Below are positions 36,308-46,112 of a stretch of DNA of 64,000 nucleotides, in pieces; position 1 is the stretch's first letter, and every line of letters begins with the position of its first letter. The position numbers and the translations under genes were made by a program. A model generated the notes under the pieces. That model searched no databases. It was not told the origin of the DNA and saw only the letters and a program-made list of their open reading frames with translations. The stretch is taken from NCBI RefSeq assembly GCF_020731145.1, contig NZ_JAJFZN010000001.1:1016292-1080291 (forward strand), read 5' to 3'. This DNA is from Sneathiella sp. HT1-7 (GTDB lineage: Bacteria; Pseudomonadota; Alphaproteobacteria; Sneathiellales; Sneathiellaceae).

Positions 36308-38077
36308 TTACATCCGCTCCGGCACGTCAATACCCAGAATATAAAGCACCTGTTCCATCTGTCGAAGAGTAATGGCACAAAGCCGAAGTCGGGACGCGCG
36401 AATTACGGAGTCCGGTTCGCCCAAGACTTGACACTCATGATAGAAGGCGTTGAACTCCTGACTCAGGCTATACACATGATCGCAGAGAATATTTGGTGCA
36501 TTCTTTTCTGCGGCTCCTTTCACGGCCTCAGGTAGCGCCGCAAGTGCGAGCATCAAATTCCGTTCAGTATCATGTGTGGCCTGCAGGCGGCCTTCGTTCA
36601 GACCCTGATCCTTGGCCTTGCGGAGCATGGATTTTATACGTACGGCGGCATACATCTGATAGGGACCGGTGCGCCCTTCAAACTTGGTGAACCGTTCAAT
36701 ATCAAAAACATAGTTCGACATGCGTTGATTGTATAGGTCCGCATATTTGATGGCGGCAATGCCAACCTTTGTAGCGATGTCGGCTAGCTCAGCTGAGTCA
36801 AACCGATCTGACATACCCGATTCCGCAACTGTTTTTCTGGCCTCCTCGATTGCATCCTCAATCAAGCTGCGCAGACGAACAACTCCGCCATCCCGCGTTT
36901 TGAGGGGTTTGCCATCCTTGCCATTGACCGTGCCGAAGCCAATATGCTCAAGATGGCACTCCGGCTTTATGCTGTGGCATTTGCGGGCTGCGCGGAAAAC
37001 CTGCTCGAAATGGAGGCTTTGCCGAGCATCGACTACATAAAGGATTGTATCCGGATCATGTTGCTCCCGCCGCATCTCGATGGTGGCGAGGTCCGTTGTG
37101 CCATACATCACCGCACCGTCTGATTTTTCTAGGATGAGTGGCGGCATCTTTTTCTTGTCGTCCTCTTCCGCTACATCGACAACGATGGCACCTTCGGAAA
37201 CTTCTGCGTATCCTTCCTGCTTCAGGCGGGTCATCATTTCCGGAATATGATCGTTGGTATCCGCTTCGCCGTTCCATTCCGTGAACTGGGCACCCAAAAG
37301 ATCGAAGTCAGTACGGGTTTCGTTGATTGAGATATTGCGCATATGCTGCCAGAGCGCATGATAGCCGGCGCGGCCCTTCTGCAGATCGAAGGTGGCGACG
37401 CGAGCGCTTTCGAGAAATGCGGCGTCTTCCTTCGATCGGGCGGAAGCGGCAGGGTAGAGTTCTTGCAATTGCTCTACCGTGACAGGAGAGGTTTCTGGAT
37501 AAGGGCCGGTGAAGTTGGCATCAAAATAGGGAAGGTTCGGTTGTTCTCGCTCAATCTCCTTGATGAGCAACCCCATGGGCAGGCCCCAATCACCGAAATG
37601 CACGTCGCTAATCACATCATCGCCCAGAAATTCGCGCAAGCGGCGGAGGCTTTCGCCGATGATGGTAGCGCGCAAATGGCCAACATGCATTGCCTTCGCG
37701 ACATTCGGCCCTCCGTAATCGAGAATCACCTTCTGAGAGTCATGTTCACCGCGGCAGCCAAAATGTGTATCCTCGGCCAGATCGCTGATATGGCCAAGAA
37801 GAAAGTCATCATTCAGTCGCATGTTGATGAAGCCGGGACCAGCGAGGGTTAACTCCAAAAAAAGCCCCGTTTTATCAAGTTCAGAGACAATTTCCTGCGC
37901 TATTTCTCGCGGATTGCGACCGACCTTCTTTGCGGCAGCCAAAGCACCATTGCACTGAAACTGCCCAAGTTCCCGGCGTTGCGATGGGGACACCTTGCCA
38001 AAAGAATTTTCTATGCCAATGTTTGAAAAGGCCTGACCGACGATCTGGCTTAATTGATTGAGAAGCGATGTTGTCAC
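36308..38077 (-). CDS. argS: Arginyl-tRNA synthetase
   Basis: A 589-residue class I synthetase. The N-terminal Add1 domain is followed by ANVxAMHVGHLRAT-type motif (NVAKAMHVGHLRA, the HIGH box near residue 125), and GTVNGKDGKPLKTRDGG and a C-terminal DALR anticodon domain with MYAAVRIKSMLRKA. As in most ArgRS, the KMSKS motif is not canonical. The start is GTG at 38077 with AGGAAAT-type site upstream. It follows a divergent heat-shock promoter region of about 300 bases. Confidence 0.95.
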   Translation of the reverse strand: MTTSLLNQLSQIVGQAFSNIGIENSFGKVSPSQRRELGQFQCNGALAAAKKVGRNPREIAQEIVSELDKTGLFLELTLAGPGFINMRLNDDFLLGHISDLAEDTHFGCRGEHDSQKVILDYGGPNVAKAMHVGHLRATIIGESLRRLREFLGDDVISDVHFGDWGLPMGLLIKEIEREQPNLPYFDANFTGPYPETSPVTVEQLQELYPAASARSKEDAAFLESARVATFDLQKGRAGYHALWQHMRNISINETRTDFDLLGAQFTEWNGEADTNDHIPEMMTRLKQEGYAEVSEGAIVVDVAEEDDKKKMPPLILEKSDGAVMYGTTDLATIEMRREQHDPDTILYVVDARQSLHFEQVFRAARKCHSIKPECHLEHIGFGTVNGKDGKPLKTRDGGVVRLRSLIEDAIEEARKTVAESGMSDRFDSAELADIATKVGIAAIKYADLYNQRMSNYVFDIERFTKFEGRTGPYQMYAAVRIKSMLRKAKDQGLNEGRLQATHDTERNLMLALAALPEAVKGAAEKNAPNILCDHVYSLSQEFNAFYHECQVLGEPDSVIRASRLRLCAITLRQMEQVLYILGIDVPERM

Positions 38078-38268
38078 AGAAATTTCCTGGCCTTGTTTGA
38101 TATCTTTACTTGTATTTACGCCGCCGCTTTCTTAATTGCGGGGAAAGCAATGACGCTCTATCTAATGGAAAATCGGGATGGGGCCAAGGGATTTGGGATT
38201 TCATCTCCCGCGATTGATCGAATTATTTAATTCGTGACTGAGATTCATAAGGAATTTTTTCTCCTCCC

Positions 38269-38297
38269 TTGACACTCGGTGGACATTTTATTACATC
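38269..38297 (+). promoter_or_regulatory. groESL promoter
   Basis: TTGACA (38269-38274), 17 bases, TACATC (38292-38297). It lies directly upstream of CIRCE, so HrcA binding would block the transcribed start region. The preceding CCTTGACAC also resembles an alphaproteobacterial heat-shock sigma-32 -35 element. Confidence 0.6.
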
Positions 38298-38310
38298 CAT
38301 AGCGAATTTG

Positions 38311-38337
38311 TTAGCACTCCTCTCGATAGAGTGCTAA
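38311..38337. promoter_or_regulatory. CIRCE operator (HrcA site)
   Basis: Perfect 9-base inverted repeat TTAGCACTC / GAGTGCTAA separated by nine bases, the consensus CIRCE element. It lies 43 bases before groES and is the binding site of the heat-shock repressor HrcA. Confidence 0.97.
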
Positions 38338-38380
38338 CAAAGACAAATATGTTACTTATCCAAAGATGAGGGAGACTTTA

Positions 38381-38668
38381 ATGAAATTTCGTCCTTTGCA
38401 TGATCGCGTAGTGGTCAAGCGTATAGAAGCTGAAGAAAAAACAGCTGGCGGCATTATTCTCGTAGACAGCGCGCAGGAAAAACCGTCCCAGGGCGACGTT
38501 CTTGCCGTTGGTAACGGGGCAATCGCCGAAGATGGCTCTGTTCGGCCGCTCGACGTAAAAGTCGGGGACAAGGTTGTTTTCGGCAAATGGTCCGGAACCG
38601 AGATCAAGGTCGACGGCGAAGACGTCTTGATCATGAAAGAATCAGACATCATGGGCATTTTGGCCTAA
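38381..38668 (+). CDS. groES: Co-chaperonin GroES
   Basis: A 95-residue co-chaperonin, the heptameric lid of GroEL. It shows [12 protein letters not shown] at the start, the mobile-loop region [12 protein letters not shown], and the conserved [21 protein letters not shown]. The ATG at 38381 has GGGAG upstream; an in-frame ATG at 38366 overlaps that site and is rejected. GroEL follows 30 bases later in the same operon. Confidence 0.97.
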   Translation: MKFRPLHDRVVVKRIEAEEKTAGGIILVDSAQEKPSQGDVLAVGNGAIAEDGSVRPLDVKVGDKVVFGKWSGTEIKVDGEDVLIMKESDIMGILA

Positions 38669-38683
38669 TCAACACACTTGTGA

Positions 38684-40345
<1,662 letters not shown>

Positions 40346-40374
40346 GCCTGATCCTCTCACACGATCAAAAAATT

Positions 40375-40406
40375 GGGCTGCCTTCTTTCGAGGCAGCCCT
40401 TTTTTT
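40375..40406 (+). terminator. groESL terminator
   Basis: GGGCTGCCT (40375-40383) pairs with AGGCAGCCC (40391-40399) and is followed by seven T. A strong intrinsic terminator. Confidence 0.95.
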
Positions 40407-40450
40407 ATGGTCTGGTGACAGTGGCTGGGCCCGGCCGTAGTCCTTGTCGC

Positions 40451-41074
40451 TCAGATCTTCTCAAATAGATGGAAAAAGTTATTCGCGGGCATTGGCCTTG
40501 CGATTATATGGCGAATGCCATTTTTTACCGCTTCTTCACGCACGTCCTCTATGTTTCGAATGCCATACTCGGGATCGAGAGATTTTAGCCATTCTTCGAA
40601 TTTTTTATTGCTGGGGGCAGTATGCTGGCCGTTAAACTTAAATGGACCGTAGAGAAAAAGACGCCCGCCGGCAGGGAGTATCCGACTAGCGCCCGCCATC
40701 AATCCTTCACAAGTCTGCCAGGGAGAAATATGGATCATGTTGGCATTGAAAATGGCTGTAATAGGCTTGAGCGAATAATCGGCAGCTTCAATCGACCATT
40801 CGGTTTGCGTCACGTCCAGCATAACTGGCGGCAGCAGATTGTCTGATGGCTTATGGGCAAGCCAGTCGGTAACACTGTCGAGTTGTTCCCGGTCAAAATT
40901 ACTGGTTTGCCATTTGAGTGGTTTGACAGCAGGCGCAAAAAAAACGGCGTGCTCGCCGCTGCCGCTCGCAATTTCCAGAACTGTTCCATCACCCGGTAGC
41001 CAGTCTTTTAGCGTATCCAGAATAGGCTCCCGATTTCGCTCCGTCGCAGGGGCGAACTGCCGCCGGTCCATCAT
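40451..41074 (-). CDS. DUF938 family SAM-dependent methyltransferase
   Basis: A 207-residue class I methyltransferase-fold protein of the DUF938 family. The SAM-binding motif is VLEIASGSGEHAVFFA (residues about 33-48), followed by ANMIHISPWQTCEGLMAGA and a C-terminal MPANNFFHLFEK. Function is not known. The gene overlaps the periplasmic sensor gene upstream by four bases, suggesting cotranscription with the ECF sigma operon. Confidence 0.85.
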   Translation of the reverse strand: MMDRRQFAPATERNREPILDTLKDWLPGDGTVLEIASGSGEHAVFFAPAVKPLKWQTSNFDREQLDSVTDWLAHKPSDNLLPPVMLDVTQTEWSIEAADYSLKPITAIFNANMIHISPWQTCEGLMAGASRILPAGGRLFLYGPFKFNGQHTAPSNKKFEEWLKSLDPEYGIRNIEDVREEAVKNGIRHIIARPMPANNFFHLFEKI

Positions 41075-41556
41075 TCCCGATCTTCTTTTTTCATCTTGGA
41101 CGGCCTTTTTGGCGGATGGAACCCTTCCTTGAAGAAAGCAGCGCGATCGCCATCGGGAAGCGATTTGGCAAGTTCCAGCATGGAGGCTTGCATATAGCTC
41201 TCGATCTGAAGCTGCTTCGCGATCATGTCGGCGTATGTTTGATTGATGGCGACAAGGTCTAACTCCTTGGCACTAAAGAGTTCCGCCAGCCTGTCTCGAT
41301 ACTCGCGAAACTCCTTAAAGTAGGGGCGAATATTCTTGCGGCGTTCTTTCCAGAAATCCTTCAACTCTTCGCGCTGCTTATCATCCAACACGGCAACCGC
41401 TGCGTGGCGATCAAAATGGAACCTGTCGCCATGCCGCTTATCCGGTCCAAGGTCGATCCATTGTGTAACCACAAACCCGCCGATAAGGATATTTACGGCG
41501 ACCGAAAGGATTAATGCCGCGGACAGGAATTTCTGCCTAGAGATTTTCATAGTCAT
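41071..41556 (-). CDS. Membrane-anchored periplasmic metal-sensor-like protein (Spy/CnrX type)
   Basis: A 161-residue protein with an N-terminal membrane anchor (ALILSVAVNILIGGFVV) and a highly charged helical remainder (DDKQREELKDFWKERRKNIRPYF, then a long helical Arg/Glu/Lys-rich part). The shape matches the heavy-metal-resistance/Spy-like periplasmic family (CnrX, ZraP). Conserved metal ligands such as multiple His appear in RHGDRFHFDRH near residue 45. It overlaps the anti-sigma gene by 20 bases and probably belongs to the same sensory circuit. Confidence 0.72.
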   Translation of the reverse strand: MTMKISRQKFLSAALILSVAVNILIGGFVVTQWIDLGPDKRHGDRFHFDRHAAVAVLDDKQREELKDFWKERRKNIRPYFKEFREYRDRLAELFSAKELDLVAINQTYADMIAKQLQIESYMQASMLELAKSLPDGDRAAFFKEGFHPPKRPSKMKKEDRE

Positions 41557-41989
41557 TTTCCAAATCGCTCATGGTGCTGCCGCTGAAAAAGGTGCTATTG
41601 AGCGCATATTCATCTCCATCGGACAAGATATTGGGGCTTGTAAACCCGAGCAGAATGCCAAGACAGGCGGCCATCGCCATGCCTGCGGCCGGTTGCCAGA
41701 TAGATCCAAAGGGCCAGAGGCTTTTGAGAAGCGGACCCGGGTTGACCTCTTCGGCACTCACCAATACACGACCAAGTAGATCCGATGAATGGTGCGCGGG
41801 CAGAGAAAGATCCTGAAGAAGTTGATCAAATTTCTGCTCCTGACGCAGAAGGCTGCGGGCCACGTCGGAGGACGCAAGCAATCTTTCCATCATGGGCAGA
41901 TCTTCCAGCGGCCAGGCTTTTACTTCGGCGCCATAGGTTTCCACAACCGCTTTAAACCGCTCAAGCTCTTCAGACAGATCTTCCTTCAT
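41537..41989 (-). CDS. Putative anti-sigma factor, membrane protein
   Basis: A 150-residue protein with a cytoplasmic N-terminal part (MKEDLSEELERFKAVVE), a single transmembrane segment near AAGMAMAACLGILLGF, and a short C-terminal tail. It has no clear zinc HxxxCxxC motif. It overlaps the ECF sigma gene by four bases upstream and the sensor gene by 20 bases downstream. The position argues for an anti-sigma role, but no sequence family confirms it. Confidence 0.6.
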   Translation of the reverse strand: MKEDLSEELERFKAVVETYGAEVKAWPLEDLPMMERLLASSDVARSLLRQEQKFDQLLQDLSLPAHHSSDLLGRVLVSAEEVNPGPLLKSLWPFGSIWQPAAGMAMAACLGILLGFTSPNILSDGDEYALNSTFFSGSTMSDLENDYENL

Positions 41990-42558
41990 ATCTCCTCTCC
42001 ATCCATTAAACGTCGAGTGGGTAACAATAATTCTTTCAATTTGCGTCGCCCCCGTGCCAGCAGAGATTCAAGTGCATCAACGGAAACTTCCATAATGGCT
42101 GCCGCCTCTATATTTCCACATTCCTCAAAATGCACCAACGAAATTGCAATTCGTTGCCGGGCCGGCAGTTTCTGAAGCGCCTCACTGACTTTATCACCAA
42201 GTTGCTGCTGAGCCTTAATTTGCAATACGTCTGGTCTTGGATCCTGCATGTCCGGGACTTCTTCATCACTATATCGTTTTTGTGCGCGCAAGTAATCGAC
42301 GCACAAGTTATGTGTGACGCGATGCAACCAGGTTCTGATCTGTGCTTTGGCTTGCCATTTTGGCGCCTGTTTCCACAGCTTGATAAAAGCTTCCTGAGCC
42401 ATATCCTCGGCAAGGCTGTTGTCCCCCAGGATACGCAATGCCAAGTGATAAGACCGATCAAGATAGAGATCGGCAATCATTCGGCTTGCGGAAGCATTCC
42501 CGTTAGCGACTTCCTGCATAAGCTTTGCGTCTTTTTCGATTTCGCTCGATTTATGCAT
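41986..42558 (-). CDS. ECF RNA polymerase sigma factor
   Basis: A 190-residue group IV sigma factor. Region 2 shows YHLALRILGDNSLAEDMAQE followed by FIKLWKQAPKWQ, and region 4 shows LPARQRIAISLVHFEECGNIEAAAIMEVSVDAL with the -35-binding helix-turn-helix. Start: the ATG at 42558 with AGGTG a few bases upstream; a frame-compatible start at 42603 is less likely. The downstream membrane protein is a plausible anti-sigma. The target promoters cannot be given from this window. Confidence 0.88.
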   Translation of the reverse strand: MHKSSEIEKDAKLMQEVANGNASASRMIADLYLDRSYHLALRILGDNSLAEDMAQEAFIKLWKQAPKWQAKAQIRTWLHRVTHNLCVDYLRAQKRYSDEEVPDMQDPRPDVLQIKAQQQLGDKVSEALQKLPARQRIAISLVHFEECGNIEAAAIMEVSVDALESLLARGRRKLKELLLPTRRLMDGEEI

Positions 42559-42687
42559 TATCACCTGACGGTTCCTCGGGAACGGCAGTCCGCCGTCCGT
42601 CACAATTAATAGTTAAACGGAGGGCAGGGCTAAATCCGTCGCTAGAAATTACATTAACGACTTCGGGGCGTGAAATGGGTCTTGTGG

Positions 42688-43284
42688 CTAGGCTGATTCT
42701 TTTTCGGCCTCGGTTTCGGTCACTTTCGACTTTTCTTTTTCTTTTTCTTTTTCCATCTCCGTCAACAGGTTTGGCTGTTCACCGGCAATCTTTTGCATGG
42801 AACCGCCAATCTCTCCGCCTGGCTCAATCTCAATCTCGCCGTAGCTGATTGTACCCGTTACGCAGCCGGTTTTCCGGATGACCAGGCGCTTGCGCGCTTT
42901 CATCGTGCCGTCGAACTTGCCGGAAATATCGGCCGTATCGATATCAACGGTGCCGTTGAACATTCCGCTTTCACTGATTTCGATTTCCTTGCTGGTCATC
43001 GATGCTTCGACTTTTCCTTCGACAATCAGACGGTCACAGGCTGTAATTTCACCTTTCAGGTGGATATCCGCGCCGACGTGGAGCTTGCTGCCTTCTTTTT
43101 TTGTTTCCGTTGCTGCGCCATAGGTTGTGGGTTTCGCGCGTGCGCTGTTATCAATGCCAAAGCTTCTTGTTCCGCCAGTTGTTGTCATCGGTTTTACTCT
43201 GCTTTCAAGTTTCTGTTCAGAAGGAGCTGAAGTATCCTTATCGGTTTCAGGTGCATCGGTTAATTTCGGTTTCTTATGAAACAT
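42688..43284 (-). CDS. Bactofilin (polymer-forming cytoskeletal protein)
   Basis: A 198-residue protein with a central bactofilin (DUF583) right-handed beta-helix: repeats such as VGADIHLKGEITACDRLIVEGKVEASM, then SGMFNGTVDIDTADISGKFDG and RKTGCVTGTISYGEI. It has an N-terminal disordered, charged part and a C-terminal Glu-Lys-rich tail encoded by an imperfect 6-base repeat. Bactofilins self-assemble without nucleotide and shape or localise cell structures. The ATG at 43284 has GGGGA upstream; an earlier in-frame start at 43332 is less supported. Confidence 0.85.
   Translation of the reverse strand: MFHKKPKLTDAPETDKDTSAPSEQKLESRVKPMTTTGGTRSFGIDNSARAKPTTYGAATETKKEGSKLHVGADIHLKGEITACDRLIVEGKVEASMTSKEIEISESGMFNGTVDIDTADISGKFDGTMKARKRLVIRKTGCVTGTISYGEIEIEPGGEIGGSMQKIAGEQPNLLTEMEKEKEKEKSKVTETEAEKESA
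42731..42753. repeat. TTTTTC hexanucleotide tract in the bactofilin gene
   Basis: About four tandem copies of the hexamer CTTTTT, read on the coding strand as alternating Glu-Lys codons. It encodes the EKEKEKEK part of the C-terminal tail. Confidence 0.85.
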
Positions 43285-43460
43285 ATTTTTCCCCAATAGT
43301 ACTAACGTCGTAAATATTCCCGAGTTGGCCATAGAATAATGTCCGGCATGCGTTGGTATTTTGTCAAAAGTGTGGCAATAACTATCTGTTGTTTGCTCAT
43401 GCGGCTTGCCGTTTAGCCTATCATATCCAGTGAAATGAAAACTGTAAAATTTGTATAATT

Positions 43461-43670
43461 ATGACGTCCTCTCGAAAAATAATAGGCTTGATCGGATTGC
43501 TGTTTCTTCTGGGAATCTATTGTGCGATCTGCGTTTTCATCGCGACGGAGTTTCTGCCTGAAAATAGGCTGGTAGAGTTGATATTTTACCCTGTGGTGGG
43601 CGTCATCTGGATTTTCCCCGCTGCAAAAATTGTAAGATGGATGCAGACGCCGGCAAACTTGAAAGAATAG
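43461..43670 (+). CDS. DUF2842 family membrane protein
   Basis: A 69-residue protein with two hydrophobic segments (about residues 8-30 and 41-57) and the family feature CAICVFIATEFLPE. DUF2842 is a small family known almost only from alphaproteobacteria. It has no known role. It is followed by a strong terminator six bases after the stop. Confidence 0.8.
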   Translation: MTSSRKIIGLIGLLFLLGIYCAICVFIATEFLPENRLVELIFYPVVGVIWIFPAAKIVRWMQTPANLKE

Positions 43671-43676
43671 GCATAA

Positions 43677-43714
43677 AAAAAGCCGGATCGAGAGGGGGGA
43701 TCGATCCGGCTTTA
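43677..43714 (+). terminator. Terminator after the DUF2842 gene
   Basis: AGCCGGATCGA (43681-43691) pairs perfectly with TCGATCCGGCT (43701-43711), nine-base loop, then TTTA. It can act in both directions because an A-run lies upstream. Confidence 0.9.
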
Positions 43715-43999
43715 TATTGCCTTTCAATGGGAGAGGGGGACTTTCCCAAGGATCAGCAAAAGTTTGATAGCGTCTGTACTAAGCTACACATTCTATTTGG
43801 TACTTATTTTAACAATTTCCAGTGATGAATATCACTCTTTTTTCATGCGCGGCCATTACCGTTCGGGCCGAATCGCAAATAATTAAAAAGAGTGTTACTA
43901 TACAATAAGTTACCCATCAATGGATGGCTCTATAATCTCTATCTCTATATCTGAAAAATATGACGGTTTTACGGCAGTTCGTGCTAGTTTTTCGGCTAG
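43712..43999. other. Intergenic region with no recognised gene
   Basis: About 290 bases between the terminator of the DUF2842 gene and the end of a convergent hydrolase gene. It is AT-rich and has several short frames without ribosome-binding sites or family resemblance. No RNA gene was recognised. Confidence 0.5.
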
Positions 44000-44758
44000 T
44001 TACAGCATATTGCCAATACGTTCCGTCGCCAGGATCAGGCGCGTGATGTCATCTGGCTCGGAGAGGCGGTGATCCCCGCTTTTAATCAAAGAGACAGTTA
44101 CATCTTCACTAACAAGTGCTTCCTGAATTTTAAGAGCAGTCTCCCACGGGACGCTCTCGTCCTTCATACCCTGCAGAAGGTGAACAGGACAAGTCACATC
44201 TATTGGCCCGTTTAGAAGAAAGTTACGTGGCCCATCATCAAGCAGCTTCTTCGTAATGACATAGGGCTCTTCAGCATATTCAGACGGCTGTTCCCAGAAC
44301 CCTTTTGACTCAATTGCGTCCTTCCCGCTTTGTGGCATGTCATCCCACATGCGTGTGGTAAAGTCCGGCGCCGTGGCAATGCCGACAAAACCGGCAATAC
44401 GTTCCGGGCGCAGCTGTGCCATACGTAATCCGATCCATCCGCCCATGGAGGAGCCGACAATGATCTGCGGTCCCGCCGTGCAGTCGTCCAGTATCGCCAA
44501 AGCATCATCGGTCCAGCGGCTTATCGTGCCTTCTGTAAAGTTGCCTGTTGATTGCCCGTGCCCAAGATAATCAAATCGTGTATAGCTACGGTGAAGGGCA
44601 GTCATGGCCTTCTCAAGTGCGGTCGCCTTGGTTCCTTCCATATCGGACATAAAGCCCGAACAAAAAATTACACCGGGAGAAAAGCCTGCCGTGTGATGAT
44701 AGGCGAGGGATTGACCGTCAGGCCGGGCCAGCATACTAGGTGTGTCAGTCGTCGTCAT
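44000..44758 (-). CDS. Alpha/beta hydrolase
   Basis: A 252-residue serine hydrolase of the alpha/beta fold. Nucleophile elbow GSSMGGW (residues about 99-105), aspartate in GMKDESVPWE and histidine in SGDHRLSEPDD complete the triad. The pattern resembles ABHD10-like esterases common in alphaproteobacteria. The ATG at 44758 is used; an upstream in-frame start at 44809 would run through the start of the divergent glycosyltransferase gene. Only 22 bases separate the two divergent starts, so their promoters must overlap coding sequence or lie inside neighbouring genes. Confidence 0.85.
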   Translation of the reverse strand: MTTTDTPSMLARPDGQSLAYHHTAGFSPGVIFCSGFMSDMEGTKATALEKAMTALHRSYTRFDYLGHGQSTGNFTEGTISRWTDDALAILDDCTAGPQIIVGSSMGGWIGLRMAQLRPERIAGFVGIATAPDFTTRMWDDMPQSGKDAIESKGFWEQPSEYAEEPYVITKKLLDDGPRNFLLNGPIDVTCPVHLLQGMKDESVPWETALKIQEALVSEDVTVSLIKSGDHRLSEPDDITRLILATERIGNML

Positions 44759-44780
44759 TTGAGAGTATAAAAAACCGTTG

Positions 44781-45962
44781 ATGAGCAATATGGACCCCGA
44801 GCATAGCACTCCTTCATCACTGAACGAAAGCCGTCATCCGACTGTTTTACAAATCCTGCCAAGTTTAAATGGCGGCGGGGTGGAGCGCGGTACGATTGAA
44901 ATGGCCTCGGCCATGAAAGAGGCGGGCTGGACACCTATCGTTGCCTCTTCGGGCGGGATCATGACCCATGAGCTCAAGCGCATCGGGGTGCGCCATATCA
45001 CTTTGCCACTGGCTTCCAAAAACCCCTTTGTGATGCGGCGGAACATTTCCCGGCTCGCGGCGATAGTTCGTGAATTTGACGTTGATATCCTGCATGCAAG
45101 GAGCCGTGCTCCAGCATGGAGCGCCTATTTTACAGCAAAAAGGACGGGCGCGCATTTTGTCACGACATTTCACGCGGCCTATACTCGCGGTGGATTTTTA
45201 AAGAATGCCTATAACTCGATCATGACCAAAGGGGAGAAGGTAATCGCGATATCGGATTTCATCGCGCATCATATTCTTCGAAATTATGATATCGCGCCCG
45301 AGAAAGTGGTGATCATTCCGCGCGGTGTGGATGGTCGGAAGTTCAATCCCGCGGCGATTCATGCGGAACGTATTATAGATATGGCGCGGAGCTGGGGGTT
45401 GCCCGACGGTGTGCCAGTCATCATGTTACCAGGGCGTCTGACACGATTGAAAGGACATGGTACATTTATCGAGGCCCTCTCCCGGATCAAGGACAGGGAA
45501 TTTCTGGCTCTTCTTGTTGGGAGCACGGAAGGACGGGAGGCGTATTGCGAGGAGCTGAATGCCCTTGTGAAGTCGTACGGTCTTGAAGGCCGGGTCCAGA
45601 TAAAGGGCCATTGCGATGATATGGCGGTGGCGTTGATGCTATCCGACGTTGTGGTTTCTGCTACGACGGTACCGGAAGGGTTCGGTCGCATCGCGGTGGA
45701 AGCACAGGCAATGGGTCGGCCCGTCATCGCGACGGCGCATGGAGGTTCCATGGAGACGATTATCGATAGGGAGACGGGCTGGCTGGTGCCGGTTGGGGAT
45801 GTTGATGAGATGGCGGCGGCATTGGCAGAGGCGATAGATCTGTCCTCTGAAGATCGCGAGGCGGTCGCAATCAAGGCGAGAGAACATGTCATGACCCACT
45901 TCGCAATCGAACATATGTGCAATGCGACGATTGCGCTTTATGAAGACGTTCTCGATCGGTAG
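44781..45962 (+). CDS. Glycosyltransferase family 4 protein
   Basis: A 393-residue GT-B glycosyltransferase. The N-terminal domain begins LQILPSLNGGGVERGTIEMASA, and the C-terminal GT1-type domain shows PGRLTRLKGHGTFIEAL and the donor-site VSATTVPEGFGRIAVEAQAMGRPVIAT with the EGFGRIAVE motif that binds the nucleotide sugar. It likely adds a sugar in lipopolysaccharide core or another glycan, but no glycan cluster is nearby. The ATG at 44781 is used. Confidence 0.88.
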   Translation: MSNMDPEHSTPSSLNESRHPTVLQILPSLNGGGVERGTIEMASAMKEAGWTPIVASSGGIMTHELKRIGVRHITLPLASKNPFVMRRNISRLAAIVREFDVDILHARSRAPAWSAYFTAKRTGAHFVTTFHAAYTRGGFLKNAYNSIMTKGEKVIAISDFIAHHILRNYDIAPEKVVIIPRGVDGRKFNPAAIHAERIIDMARSWGLPDGVPVIMLPGRLTRLKGHGTFIEALSRIKDREFLALLVGSTEGREAYCEELNALVKSYGLEGRVQIKGHCDDMAVALMLSDVVVSATTVPEGFGRIAVEAQAMGRPVIATAHGGSMETIIDRETGWLVPVGDVDEMAAALAEAIDLSSEDREAVAIKAREHVMTHFAIEHMCNATIALYEDVLDR

Positions 45963-46112
45963 CTAGTTCTTAAATACAACGGATTTCACGCTAAATCGCC
46001 ATCAATGGCGTCTATCGCTTGACATGACCCGCCAGTTTTCTACATTCCCGGCATGATCGCGGATTCAGGACAGGGTGTTGTTCGGGACCGATCATGGAAT
46101 GGATGGTACTTA

